Assembly (NCBI RefSeq): GCF_000934685.1
Contig: NZ_JYNQ01000001.1
Location: forward strand, 2,530,501-2,594,500
DNA length: 64,000 nt
From: Lacinutrix sp. Hel_I_90
GTDB taxonomy: Bacteria; Bacteroidota; Bacteroidia; Flavobacteriales; Flavobacteriaceae
Direction: 5' to 3'
Shown here: piece by piece, positions 8,408 through 18,324 of the stretch
Layout: the number at the start of each line of letters is the position of its first letter
Numbering within the stretch: the stretch's first letter is position 1
Translations under genes and position numbers: made by a program
Notes under the pieces: generated by a model
Database searches by the model: none
What the model saw: only the letters and a program-made list of their open reading frames with translations
What the model was told of the DNA's origin: nothing

Positions 8408-9313
8408 TTAAAAATAACGAGGCGAGCGTGAAACTTTTCTAGGAAGATTGATATCGAAATTTATAAAGATCTCATGTGATGTGTTAGTAACCACATTGAG
8501 TTCAGACTGTATGGCATCGTAGGCATAGCCTATGCGCATATTAGGCGATATCATAAAGTTGATCATTCCAATGAAGGAATCGTCAACTCTGTAACCAGCA
8601 CCCACTTCAACGAGGTCGTACATGAATAGGTTTAGGTTAATATCGTAACTCACAGGCGCATCAAAAGCAAATTTTAAAAGCGCGTGTGGTTTTAATTTAA
8701 AATGCTCCGAGAGGTCAAACACATACCCAGCGGTGGCAAAGAGATGTTCTACCTCAGAGCCTATTTTGTTTCCATTAAAATCTAAATGCGTACTGTTTAG
8801 AATGTTTGGCATCGAGAAAGAGACATAGAATTTATTTGGAGTGTAGAAATAGAGACCCGCGCCAATATTAGGTGTGGTTTCGTTAATATCCTGAGAAAAT
8901 AACGGATCGTTCTCATCAATAGTGTCTATAGATCCAGTCCCAATATCGTGAAAGGTTGCTCCAGCTTTTAAGCCAAAGGCCATTTTTGTATTACTACTTA
9001 TCGGTAAGGTGTATGAGAAATCCACATAAGCATTGGTTTCATTTACAGGCCCTACTTCATCACTAATGAGAGAGAATCCTATACCTACACGATTCCCTAC
9101 AGGAGAATGTATGGCTAGGGTTGCAGTGCTTGGTGCGCCTTCTAGACCCACCCACTGGCTGCGGTAGAGTGCGCCTATAGAGAGAATTTCACTTGAGCCG
9201 GCATAGGCAGGATTCACCACATTCATGTTGTACATGTACTGCGTGTATTGTGGATCTTGTTGGGCTTGTACGGCTAAACCGACTAGGATAACGAGATAAA
9301 ATAGCTTTTTCAT
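8408..9313 (-). CDS. Type IX secretion system membrane protein, PorP/SprF family
   Basis: The 301-aa protein has a signal peptide (MKKLFYLVILVGLAVQAQ) and the family signature QDPQYTQYMYNMNVVNPAYA right after it, followed by an outer-membrane beta barrel ending in an aromatic residue (SRSPRYF). SprF is needed in F. johnsoniae for secretion of the adhesin SprB; PorP is its Porphyromonas relative. It is co-transcribed with the PorE-like OmpA gene. Usually a giant SprB-like adhesin gene lies upstream of such pairs, but here the upstream gene is an aldo/keto reductase, so the cognate cargo is not in the vicinity. Confidence 0.92.
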   Translation of the reverse strand: MKKLFYLVILVGLAVQAQQDPQYTQYMYNMNVVNPAYAGSSEILSIGALYRSQWVGLEGAPSTATLAIHSPVGNRVGIGFSLISDEVGPVNETNAYVDFSYTLPISSNTKMAFGLKAGATFHDIGTGSIDTIDENDPLFSQDINETTPNIGAGLYFYTPNKFYVSFSMPNILNSTHLDFNGNKIGSEVEHLFATAGYVFDLSEHFKLKPHALLKFAFDAPVSYDINLNLFMYDLVEVGAGYRVDDSFIGMINFMISPNMRIGYAYDAIQSELNVVTNTSHEIFINFDINLPRKVSRSPRYF

Positions 9314-9489
9314 GTTATATATTGGTTTTTCTAGCCGCTTTTTTATCCTTTTCAGGACTACGTAATCAAGTTATTACTAAACTATTAAAAATGACGAGTA
9401 AAATCAGAAAAATATAATGGGTTAAGTGCTTTTATTAACGACTAAGGCCTAAGTTTACTTAGAGTTATAATATATTTAGTTTAAAATAA

Positions 9490-10527
9490 TTAGGGTGCTG
9501 GATTAGGAATGTTGGAGTGTATCGCATTTATATCATCTAATAATGTATCGCTTAAATCTATAGAGATACTAGCAATATTTTCTTTGAGCTGTTCCAAATT
9601 TGTTGCTCCTATAATATTACTGGTAACAAATGTTCTTTGATTTACAAAAGCTAAAGACATTTGAGCAAGAGACAGGTTGTTTTTCTCTGCTAAGCTCATG
9701 TATTGTTTTGTTGCCATTGTAGCTTGTTCGCTGCTATAACGAGAAAAACGGGGAAATAATTTTAAACGTGCGTTATCTGCTGCTGTATTTTTTATATATT
9801 TTCCAGAAAGTACGCCAAACGCCATAGGAGAGTACACTAATAAGCCAATGTTTTCTCGCATTGAAATTTCTGCCATATCGCCTTCAAAAACACGGTTTAT
9901 TAGTGAGTAAGCATTTTGTATAGTAATTGGTCTCGGTAAGTTACTGTTTGTTGATTCTTCAAGATAGCGCATCGTTCCCCAAGCTTTTTCATTAGATAAA
10001 CCAATATGACGCACTTTCCCTTCTTTGATTACCTGATCGAGACCTTCTAAAACCTCTTTAAAATTATCTTTCCATTGGTCATCAGGGTTATGTTTGTAAT
10101 CTCTAATACCAAATGTATTTGTGTCACGTTCTGGCCAATGTAATTGGTATAAGTCAATATAATCTGTTTGTAATCTTTTTAATTCTAAATCAACGGCTTC
10201 TTTTATAGCGCTTTTACTGAATCCAGTCGTACGAATGTGAGCTGTGTAATCTCCCGGACCAGCTATTTTTGAGGCCAATACTACCTTATCTCTATTTCTG
10301 GATTTTTTTAACCAGGTGCCTATAATTTTACTGGTTCTGCCAGATGTTTCGGCTGTGGCAGGAACAGGATATAGTTCTGCAGTATCAATGAAATTAACAC
10401 CTTGGTCCAAGGCATAGTCAAGTTGCAAATGTCCTTCGGCTTCAGTATTTTGGTTTCCCCAAGTCATTGAGCCTAAACAAATCTTACTAACTTTAATAGA
10501 AGTGTTTGGTAGTGTGGTGTATTTCAT
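9490..10527 (-). CDS. Aldo/keto reductase (Tas-like)
   Basis: 345 aa of the NAD(P)H-dependent aldo/keto reductase barrel. Visible blocks are ICLGSMTWGNQNTEAEGHLQ (start), the aspartate/tyrosine catalytic region GVNFIDTAELYPVPA, the lysine region DKVVLASKI, YIDLYQLHWPER and the C-terminal cofactor-binding region SNIIGATNLEQLKENI. The sequence is closest in style to E. coli Tas, with the same TLPNTSIKVSKICLG opening. Substrate is unknown. It stands as a single gene with gaps of 176 bases after and 308 bases before it. Confidence 0.9.
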   Translation of the reverse strand: MKYTTLPNTSIKVSKICLGSMTWGNQNTEAEGHLQLDYALDQGVNFIDTAELYPVPATAETSGRTSKIIGTWLKKSRNRDKVVLASKIAGPGDYTAHIRTTGFSKSAIKEAVDLELKRLQTDYIDLYQLHWPERDTNTFGIRDYKHNPDDQWKDNFKEVLEGLDQVIKEGKVRHIGLSNEKAWGTMRYLEESTNSNLPRPITIQNAYSLINRVFEGDMAEISMRENIGLLVYSPMAFGVLSGKYIKNTAADNARLKLFPRFSRYSSEQATMATKQYMSLAEKNNLSLAQMSLAFVNQRTFVTSNIIGATNLEQLKENIASISIDLSDTLLDDINAIHSNIPNPAP

Positions 10528-10835
10528 AATTGATGCTATTTAATTTTTATATAAAGATAAAACCTGCTTTTTTTAATGTGAACTAAATTATTTAAATCTT
10601 TGTTAAGATCCTGCTTTAAGGATAACTCATAATTGTTTTTTAGAAAGAAATCGTAAGTACTTCTTTAATGAAGTGGCGTCCTTTATTATGAAACATTAAA
10701 TATGTTAAGTTCAAGTTTGCTGTACACCCCTTTTTGTGAGATCTCAAATCAATTTTGAGACTGCATTGCAGAAAAAGATAAGCGGTTAGCTTAAGCTTTA
10801 GGGAACCCTTCTGCCATCAATAAGGCGCTTAAATG
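10528..10835. other. Intergenic stretch without a recognised gene
   Basis: Between the xthA stop and the aldo/keto reductase start. It holds one 7-bp hairpin (TCTCAAA 10742-10748 with TTTGAGA 10754-10760) without a T run. No ORF of interest, RNA gene or clear terminator was seen. Confidence 0.5.
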
Positions 10836-11597
10836 CTAGAGGTCTAATTCTAACAAAATAGGACAGTGATCGCTATGTTTAGCTTCGGTTAAAATAACAG
10901 ATCGTTTAATTTTATCCTGTAACGGTTTTGTAACCATTGCATAATCTATACGCCAGCCTTTATTGTTTGCACGCGCATTTGCACGATAGCTCCACCATGT
11001 GTATTCTACACGATCGGGATTAAGAAAACGGAAAGAATCTATAAGGCCACTATCGATAAAACCACCAATCCATTCGCGTTCTACTGGTAGAAAACCTGAA
11101 ACGTTTTTCATTTTAGGGTTATGAATATCTATGGCTTCATGACAAATATTATAATCGCCACAGACCACTAAATTAGGAATTGTCTCATGCAAATTAGTCA
11201 CGTAGTCTTGAATTTCTGCCATATAATTAAGCTTAAAATCTAGACGATCGAGATTTGTGCCAGAGGGTAAATACATACTCATAATAGAGACATTGTCAAA
11301 GTCGACGCGCAGATTTCTACCTTCAAAATCCATAGTTTCAATACCCGTACCATATGCTACATGATTAGGCTTGGTTTTACTTAAAATGGCAACACCACTA
11401 TAACCTTTTTTTTGTGCACTGTACCAATAATGGTATTTATAACCTGCTTCTTCAAATAAAGTAAGGTCTAATTGCTCTTCCATGGCTTTAATTTCCTGTA
11501 GGCAAACGACATCTGGATTGGCACTTTTTAACCAATCTATAAAACCTTTATTAAGCGCAGCGCGTATACCATTTACGTTGTATGAGATGATTTTCAT
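10836..11597 (-). CDS. xthA: Exodeoxyribonuclease III
   Basis: 253 aa of the exonuclease III/AP endonuclease family, which cuts at abasic sites in base-excision repair. The active-site blocks are present: ISYNVNGIRAALNKGF and DVVCLQEIKA (metal-binding Glu), GYSGVAILSK, VVCGDYNICHEAID (catalytic Asp-Tyr-Asn), WWSYRANARANNKGWRIDY and the terminal SDHCPILLELDL with the catalytic His. The start at ATG 11597 gives the usual MKIISYNVNGIR beginning. The gap to the divergent gene at 11770 contains a 9-bp perfect hairpin (11644-11664). Confidence 0.96.
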   Translation of the reverse strand: MKIISYNVNGIRAALNKGFIDWLKSANPDVVCLQEIKAMEEQLDLTLFEEAGYKYHYWYSAQKKGYSGVAILSKTKPNHVAYGTGIETMDFEGRNLRVDFDNVSIMSMYLPSGTNLDRLDFKLNYMAEIQDYVTNLHETIPNLVVCGDYNICHEAIDIHNPKMKNVSGFLPVEREWIGGFIDSGLIDSFRFLNPDRVEYTWWSYRANARANNKGWRIDYAMVTKPLQDKIKRSVILTEAKHSDHCPILLELDL

Positions 11598-11769
11598 TAC
11601 TTTTTAAATAAAATTGATGAGATCCCAATTCAGATTGGGGTCATTAGCTTTAGTTTAAAGCTAACTAATTTTAGCTAAAATAAATAATGCCTTACTTTTA
11701 CACCATTAAATGCTCACGATTTTAAACACAAACTATCAACAAAATATAAACCTTCGTTTTTAGTTTACT

Positions 11770-14700
11770 ATGTATATGAAGTTTACCGTTTCAGTTTTAT
11801 TCTTTTTATTTGGAGTTTTTGCCATCGCGCAAGAACAGGAGTCCAATTATAAGCAGAAAACGGTTGCATTTACTCAAACGATTGCCATTGATAGTGTGAG
11901 TATTAATCCGAAAGACTTTAAAGTAACCTTAAAGGACGCCACAGTTTTAGACAGTACTTTTTACGATGTTGATTTTAGTAAAGCCATTCTGAAATTTAAA
12001 ACCCCTGTTGAAGCCGATTCCATTCGTATTCAGTATTTAAAATATCCTGACTTTTTAACCAAAACCTACAAACAGTTTGATGAGGCTATTATAGTGGAAA
12101 ATAATAGTAAACTAAATCAATTGTACCGTATTTCTCAACCGAATACTGAAAATAACTATAAGCCTTTTGATGGTTTAACCACTAGCGGCAGTATATCGCG
12201 GGGCGTCACCATTGGGAACAATCAAAACTCGGTATTAAATAGTGAGTTAGATCTTCAAATAACAGGAAAACTAAATGATAAAGTATCACTGCGAGCCTCT
12301 ATTCAAGATGCGAATATTCCATTACAGGAAAGTGGGTATACGCAACGCCTTGATGAGTTTGATCAGGTTTTTGTTGAGATTTTTAGTGACCGTTGGAATA
12401 TTCGTGCAGGCGATATAGATTTAGAGAATAACGCGTCTTATTTTGCTGAATTTTCTAAGCGGGTGCAAGGTTTGTCTTTGCAGGCCCGATTAGGAGAAGA
12501 CGATTCCCAGACCAATTTATTTGCAGCTGGCGCCATTGTACGTGGCCAGTTTACAACGAGTCAGTTTACAGCGCAGGAAGGCAATCAAGGCCCCTACAAA
12601 TTAAAAGGTCCAAATGGTGAATTATTTGTGCTTATTGTTTCTGGCAGTGAAACCGTTTATGTGAATGGTATTGTTGTAAATCGGGGTGAAAGCGAAGATT
12701 ATATTATTGATTATAATGCTGGAGAAATTATATTTAATGCCACGTTTCCCATTACGTCAGAGATGCGTATTACGGTAGATTACCAATTTAGCGATCGCAA
12801 TTATTCGCGAATTGTCGCGTATGGTGGCGGAAATTATAACAGCGAAAAATTTGATATTGGTGTGTCTGTTTTTTCAGAAAATGATGTAAAAAATAATCCC
12901 TTACAACAAAATCTGTCTTCAGAACAAGTCGCTATTTTAAGTGACGCAGGTGATGAAAAGAGTGAAATGGTAGCGCCTTCAGAAGTAGAAGAAGCCTTTA
13001 ATGAAAACCGTATTTTATATAAAAAGGAAATTATTAATGCTGTCGAAGCTTTTGTGTTTTCAAACAATCCTGAAGACACCTTATTTAGTGTACGTTTTAC
13101 AAATGTTGGTGAAAACCAAGGGGATTATAGGGTTAGTAGTATCAATGCCATCAATACTATTTATGAATATGTAGCGCCGGTTTTAGGCGTTCCGCAAGGT
13201 AATTTTGAACCTATTGTACAATTGGTGGCACCAGTTAAATTGCAGTTGGCAGTTATAAATGGTAGTTATTCACCTTCAGAAAAAACAAGTATCAATTTTG
13301 AAGTCGCTGCGAGTAAAAATGATTTGAATCTGTTTTCAGAAATTGATGACCATGATAATAATGGCTTGGCCACAAAACTGAGTGTTAGGCAATCCTTAGT
13401 AAAACAAGATAGTTTATGGAATTTGGAAGCTTTTATTGATACAGATTTTATTCAGCAGGAATTTAGAAACATTCAAGGACTCTATAACCCTGAGTTTAAT
13501 CGGGATTGGAATATAGACGCACCGTCACTTACTGGGCTTAACAGTGCTCTAGGAAATCAATTATTGTTCTCGGCGGGAGCTAAGTCGTTTCATAATAAAA
13601 AAGGGCATGCTAATTATTTATTTGAACATTTAAGTTTTTCAAATGGGTTTAATGGCAATAGACATTCGGTAAATGCCCGATTATTGTTAAAAAAAAGGGT
13701 TACTTTAAACAGTAGCACCAGTATTTTAAATAGTAATGCTATACAAACAACCTCTACTTTTTTACGAACACGAAATGAAGGACGTTACAGCTTTAAAAAA
13801 GCATGGCTTGGCGGACGCTTTTCGGCAGAAAATAACGAACAAAGAACTGTAGTTACAGATACCCTTACCAATTTAAGTCAGCGCTTTAAAGCGTACGAGA
13901 TTTTTACGGGTATTGGTGATAGTACGACTGTTTTTACTGAAGTGGGTTATAAATATCGCGTTAATGATAGTTTACGGAACAATACTTTAAAACGGGTGAA
14001 TACATCTAATACCTATTACTTAGATTCACGATTTATTAAAAACAAGCGAACTAATCTCTCACTTTACCTTAATTATAGAATTTTGAAAAATGAGGAGAAA
14101 ACGGTTGAAGATGAGCCATCACTAAATTCTAGATTGCAATACAGTCAGCAATTTTTCGAAAACAAAGTACAATGGACTACTGTTTTTGAAACCAATTCTG
14201 GCACACTACCACAACAGGATTTTACTTATGTTGAAGTAGAGCCTGGACAAGGGGCTTATACTTGGAACGATTATAATGGGAATGGAATTCAAGAACTAGA
14301 GGAGTTTGAGATTGCTCAATTTCAAGATCAAGGCAGTTACATTCGCGTATTGTTGCCAAATCAGATTTTTATAAAAACGCATCAAAACAGATTGAGTCAA
14401 ACCTTGACCTTGAATCCAGGGAATTGGATAAATTCTGAAGCTAAGACCAAGCAATTCTGGTCTCATTTTTATAATCAGACCAGTTATTTAATAGATAGAA
14501 AAATAAAACGTGAGGGAAATAATTTTAATATCAATCCCTTTGAAAGTGATGATGACAAGCAGTTAGGACTTCAACTTAACTTAAGGAATGTGTTGTTTTA
14601 TAATCGAGGGAAGCAACATTACACAACGTCTTATACTTTTTTAAATAATTCCTCTAGAAACACCTTGTCTGTTGGTTTTATAGCCAATACTTTAAAGAGT

Positions 14701-15213
14701 CATCAATTGAATTTTAATCATAAATTTGCAACCAGTTGGTTGTTTAATTTTCTAACAGGCTTTGATGAGAATGAAAGCGAAAGCGAGAGTTTTACAAGTA
14801 AAAACTATAAGATTAACGAGTCGCGCTTTAACCCGAAGTTGTCTTATTTAATTAACGATGATGCCCGTTTTGATGTGTTCTATCAATATACCAATAAAGA
14901 CAATACTATTGGTAGTAGGGAACAGTTAAAACAGCAAAAATATGGGGTCTCTTTTGCTTTAAATAAAAACGCAAAATCGGCATTGTCTGGAGAGTTTAAT
15001 GTGTTTTCAAACACTTTTGAAGGGAATTCAAATTCACCCGTAGGCTATCAAATGTTAGAAGGCTTACAACGGGGTAAAAACTTTACTTGGAGTCTTTTGG
15101 CACAACAAAAAATCACTAAGTTTTTAGATTTGAATCTCACTTACTTTGGAAGAAAAACGGAGACAAGTAAAACGATACATACCGGTAATGTGCAATTGAA
15201 AGCCTATTTTTGA
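11770..15213 (+). CDS. Large outer-membrane beta-barrel protein of unknown function, 1147 aa
   Basis: Signal peptide (MKFTVSVLFFLFGVFAIAQ when started at the second ATG, 11776; the ATG at 11770 adds two residues). The N-terminal part (about 25-115) resembles a beta-sandwich; then GLTTSGSISRGVTIGNNQNS and a run DLQITGKLNDKVSLRASIQD start a very long set of alternating amphipathic strands reaching the C-terminal ...GNVQLKAYF, ending in the aromatic residue of outer-membrane barrels. A DYNGNGIQELEEFE stretch (about 835-850) looks like a calcium-binding D-x-N-x-N-x loop. Conserved in Bacteroidota as a hypothetical protein, and the ISRG...NNQN block recalls SprA-like giant barrels. Function is not known to me. 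Confidence 0.7.
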   Translation: MYMKFTVSVLFFLFGVFAIAQEQESNYKQKTVAFTQTIAIDSVSINPKDFKVTLKDATVLDSTFYDVDFSKAILKFKTPVEADSIRIQYLKYPDFLTKTYKQFDEAIIVENNSKLNQLYRISQPNTENNYKPFDGLTTSGSISRGVTIGNNQNSVLNSELDLQITGKLNDKVSLRASIQDANIPLQESGYTQRLDEFDQVFVEIFSDRWNIRAGDIDLENNASYFAEFSKRVQGLSLQARLGEDDSQTNLFAAGAIVRGQFTTSQFTAQEGNQGPYKLKGPNGELFVLIVSGSETVYVNGIVVNRGESEDYIIDYNAGEIIFNATFPITSEMRITVDYQFSDRNYSRIVAYGGGNYNSEKFDIGVSVFSENDVKNNPLQQNLSSEQVAILSDAGDEKSEMVAPSEVEEAFNENRILYKKEIINAVEAFVFSNNPEDTLFSVRFTNVGENQGDYRVSSINAINTIYEYVAPVLGVPQGNFEPIVQLVAPVKLQLAVINGSYSPSEKTSINFEVAASKNDLNLFSEIDDHDNNGLATKLSVRQSLVKQDSLWNLEAFIDTDFIQQEFRNIQGLYNPEFNRDWNIDAPSLTGLNSALGNQLLFSAGAKSFHNKKGHANYLFEHLSFSNGFNGNRHSVNARLLLKKRVTLNSSTSILNSNAIQTTSTFLRTRNEGRYSFKKAWLGGRFSAENNEQRTVVTDTLTNLSQRFKAYEIFTGIGDSTTVFTEVGYKYRVNDSLRNNTLKRVNTSNTYYLDSRFIKNKRTNLSLYLNYRILKNEEKTVEDEPSLNSRLQYSQQFFENKVQWTTVFETNSGTLPQQDFTYVEVEPGQGAYTWNDYNGNGIQELEEFEIAQFQDQGSYIRVLLPNQIFIKTHQNRLSQTLTLNPGNWINSEAKTKQFWSHFYNQTSYLIDRKIKREGNNFNINPFESDDDKQLGLQLNLRNVLFYNRGKQHYTTSYTFLNNSSRNTLSVGFIANTLKSHQLNFNHKFATSWLFNFLTGFDENESESESFTSKNYKINESRFNPKLSYLINDDARFDVFYQYTNKDNTIGSREQLKQQKYGVSFALNKNAKSALSGEFNVFSNTFEGNSNSPVGYQMLEGLQRGKNFTWSLLAQQKITKFLDLNLTYFGRKTETSKTIHTGNVQLKAYF

Positions 15214-15585
15214 TAGATTTTAATTCCCGTATTGTTCTGGTAATGCTTCAAAAATGGCTAAAGGTATGGTTGTAGAACAACAACGAGATTCTAAATATAG
15301 TGTGCAGCCCAATATAATTCCTTTTCACTTATATTAACAAGGCTTATATAAAGCCATCATAACAAATAATGTTGAGAGGGCGGGACTTTAATAGATGCCT
15401 ACGCCTTAAGGCTTCTGGAAGTTAAGTCAAATCAGTATTATTTTGAAAAAATAAAGCTTAACATTGGAAGAAAAACCAAAAATTTTATTGAAATTATATG
15501 CTGATAAGATTTAAAAGGCGGGCAAATTATAGCAAAAGGGACGTCTATAATCTTATAGAAATCACTAATTTAAATAAAGTAGTCA
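15214..15585. other. Intergenic stretch without a recognised gene
   Basis: 372 bases between the large barrel gene and the metal ATPase. Only ORFs under 30 codons are present (for example ATG 15255), without family resemblance. No terminator with a long T run and no metal-sensor operator could be recognised. Confidence 0.5.
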
Positions 15586-17550
15586 ATGGATAAAGTAAAG
15601 GACATAAGTCATAGTGAAAATCTCATCTTTGGTAAACGAACAGAACTCTATTTTGCCATCCTTTGTGGGGTGTTCTTAAGCTTAGGTTTTTTTATAGAAA
15701 AAGGGCTTGACCTTCCACGTTGGATTGCAATATTAAGCTATGGAATGGCTTACTTTTTTGGGGGGTATTTTATTTCTATTGAGGCCTATAAGAAAATTAC
15801 TAAAGGAGGGTTTGATATTGATTTTTTAATGATTGCTGCGGCTATTGGAGCTGCTTATATTGATAGCTGGGCAGAAGGAGCTTTACTTTTATTTCTTTTT
15901 AGTTTAGGACACGCTTTAGAACATTACGCTATGAATAAAGCTCAAAAATCTATTGAAGCCTTAAGCGATTTATCACCCAAAGTAGCATTGGTTAAAAAGA
16001 ACGGTCAAATTATTGAAACTCCAATTGAAGATTTAAAAGTTGGAGACACTATAGTAATAAAGCCCAACTCTAAAATTGCTGCAGACGGCGTTATAATAAT
16101 GGGTAATAGTAGTATAGATCAAGCACCAATCACAGGCGAGAGCATGCCAGTAGACAAAACCGCAATTACGTCAATAGATAATTTACCAGAATTTAAACAC
16201 ATTGATAAAACTCATGTCGTATTTACAGGAACCATTAATGGCGATAGTAACTTAGAAGTTCGGGTGTTAAAATTGAGTCAAGATTCGACAGTTGCAAGAT
16301 TAATTAAAATGGTAAGTGAGGTTGAAACCCAAAAATCACCAACACAGCGCTTGACCAAAAAATTCGAAAAGTGGTATGTGCCTATTGTGCTAATTGTAGT
16401 TACTCTTTTATGTTTTGCCTATGTAGTTGTTGACGAAACCTTTAAAGAAAGTTTATACAGAGCCATAACGGTTTTGGTTGCAGCCAGTCCCTGTGCCTTG
16501 GCTATTTCCACACCGAGCGCAGTGCTTAGTGGTATTGCACGAGCAGCGCAAAAAGGAGTGTTGATTAAAGGAGGAAAAGCCTTAGAGGATTTGGGGACTA
16601 TTAGCACTATTGCATTTGATAAAACAGGAACCTTAACAGAAGGTAAGCCTAAATTAACAAACGTAATTGCTTTAAATAATTTTGAAGAACAAGAGTTGCT
16701 ACAAATCGTTTTGGAGGTTGAAAGTTTAAGTAATCATCCTTTGGCTAAAGCTATAGCCAAAGATATTGAAGCACTCCACAATATACAATTTAAAGATCTT
16801 GCGCGTGAAATAGAAGGGATCCAAGGAAAGGGAATTACTGCTAAATATAAGGATTCGAAAGTTTTTATTGGAAATTTAAAATTAATGTATGACGAAGGAA
16901 TAACTGTAGATACTATTGTAAAATCAAAAATGGAGGGGCTCTTACGCGATGGACACACCATGATGTTAGTTGCCTTTAAGAACGAACTCATTGGTTTAAT
17001 TGGCGTTATGGATGTGCCTAGAAAGACCGCAGCCAACACACTTAAGAAATTAAAGTCTATTGGCATTAAACGCATGATAATGCTTACTGGAGACCATCAA
17101 AACGTAGGAGATGCTATTGCAAAACAAATAGGTTTAACAGAAGTAAAAGGTAATTTGTTGCCAGAAGATAAGGTCGCTGAAATTAAGAAACTATTAGCAA
17201 GAGATGGAAAAATCGCAATGATCGGAGATGGGGTAAATGACGCTCCTGCAATGGCTTTAAGCACAGTTAGTATAGCTATGGGAGCAGCAGGAAGTGATGT
17301 GGCTTTAGAAACTGCAGATGTCGCACTCATGTCTGATAAAATTGAAAACTTACCTTTTGTAATAGGTTTGAGTAGGGCTTCAAAACGCATTATAAAAGAA
17401 AACATTTTTATTAGTTTGGGCGTTGTTGTGGTATTGGTTCCTGTGACTATTTTGGGATTGACTAATATTGGCTTAGCCGTTTTATTTCATGAAGGTTCAA
17501 CAGTAGTCGTAGTTTTGAATGCACTGCGATTATTAGCCTATAAAAAGTAG
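15586..17550 (+). CDS. Heavy-metal P-type ATPase, P1B-4 subgroup
   Basis: 654 aa, an ATP-driven metal exporter in the inner membrane. Visible P-type motifs: TGES in the actuator domain (about 185), the transmembrane metal motif SPC (AASPCALAIS, about 304), the phosphorylated aspartate DKTGTLTEGK (about 345), the HP pair SNHPLAKAI and GDGVNDAPAM near residue 545. SPC instead of CPC, together with HEGST in the last membrane segments, marks subgroup P1B-4, whose members move Co2+, Zn2+ or Fe2+. There is no N-terminal cysteine-rich metal-binding domain, also usual for P1B-4. No metalloregulator gene is adjacent. Confidence 0.92.
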   Translation: MDKVKDISHSENLIFGKRTELYFAILCGVFLSLGFFIEKGLDLPRWIAILSYGMAYFFGGYFISIEAYKKITKGGFDIDFLMIAAAIGAAYIDSWAEGALLLFLFSLGHALEHYAMNKAQKSIEALSDLSPKVALVKKNGQIIETPIEDLKVGDTIVIKPNSKIAADGVIIMGNSSIDQAPITGESMPVDKTAITSIDNLPEFKHIDKTHVVFTGTINGDSNLEVRVLKLSQDSTVARLIKMVSEVETQKSPTQRLTKKFEKWYVPIVLIVVTLLCFAYVVVDETFKESLYRAITVLVAASPCALAISTPSAVLSGIARAAQKGVLIKGGKALEDLGTISTIAFDKTGTLTEGKPKLTNVIALNNFEEQELLQIVLEVESLSNHPLAKAIAKDIEALHNIQFKDLAREIEGIQGKGITAKYKDSKVFIGNLKLMYDEGITVDTIVKSKMEGLLRDGHTMMLVAFKNELIGLIGVMDVPRKTAANTLKKLKSIGIKRMIMLTGDHQNVGDAIAKQIGLTEVKGNLLPEDKVAEIKKLLARDGKIAMIGDGVNDAPAMALSTVSIAMGAAGSDVALETADVALMSDKIENLPFVIGLSRASKRIIKENIFISLGVVVVLVPVTILGLTNIGLAVLFHEGSTVVVVLNALRLLAYKK

Positions 17551-17677
17551 TTTTAATTTCAAGAACACAATTAAAAATAAGTTTTCTTTTCTAACGCAAC
17601 CTTATGGGTCTTTCTGTATCTAATAGGGTATGAGTATTGATAATCATACCTGAATCAATTTAAAAACGAAACATTTT

Positions 17678-18247
17678 ATGAAGAAATTAGTCGTAGTATC
17701 CATTTTTGCCTTATTATTTTCAATGCATGCTCAAGCTCAGGAAGAAGCAGGCTTCGAGACAAGCTCTGAGAGTCAAAATGAACTTAAAATTAATACTACA
17801 AACCTCATTATTTTTGGTTTTGTTGATTTGGCTTATGAGCGTTTATTAAACGAAGAGTCCTCTGTAGGTTTAAGTATATTGTTTGCAACTGATAATAATG
17901 ATGAAAACGATTTTGATTACTACAGAACATCTTCTGCAACAGGTTTCTATAGACACTTCTTTTCTAAAAAATATGCAAAAGGCTTTTTTGTTGAAGGTTT
18001 TGGTATGTTACATCAAGCGACAGAAGATGTATATGTAGCCTATAATGAAGTTGATGGTTTTGGAGGACGCTATGAAGAAAACGAGTATACAGACTTTGCT
18101 TTAGGTGTTTCAGTTGGTGGTAAATTTGTTAGCAGAAGAGGTTTTATAGCAGAGGTTTATTTGGGTATAGGTAGAAATTTAGGAGGACAATCAATAGACG
18201 TGAATGTTGTAGGTCGCGGCGGTATTTCTTTAGGTTATCGCTTCTAA
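17678..18247 (+). CDS. DUF3575-like small outer-membrane beta-barrel protein
   Basis: 189 aa with signal peptide (MKKLVVVSIFALLFSMHAQA, cut about residue 21) and a mature part of alternating strands: LKINTTNLIIFGFVDLAYER is the typical entry of DUF3575 and related eight-stranded barrels, followed by SVGLSILFATDNN and the end GGISLGYRF with a terminal phenylalanine. Predicted location is the outer membrane. It is a single gene closed by a strong terminator shared with ahcY. Function unknown. Confidence 0.8.
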   Translation: MKKLVVVSIFALLFSMHAQAQEEAGFETSSESQNELKINTTNLIIFGFVDLAYERLLNEESSVGLSILFATDNNDENDFDYYRTSSATGFYRHFFSKKYAKGFFVEGFGMLHQATEDVYVAYNEVDGFGGRYEENEYTDFALGVSVGGKFVSRRGFIAEVYLGIGRNLGGQSIDVNVVGRGGISLGYRF

Positions 18248-18272
18248 TCTAAATAAAAATAGATTATAAAAT

Positions 18273-18306
18273 AAAACACCCAAACCGAAAGGTTTGGGTG
18301 TTTTTT
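18273..18306. terminator. Bidirectional terminator between DUF3575 gene and ahcY
   Basis: 14-bp perfect stem (18273-18286 with 18291-18304) with a GAAA tetraloop and T run on the right; the A run on the left lets it serve the convergent ahcY on the minus strand. Confidence 0.88.
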
Positions 18307-18324
18307 ATTTTTGTGATATTATTT

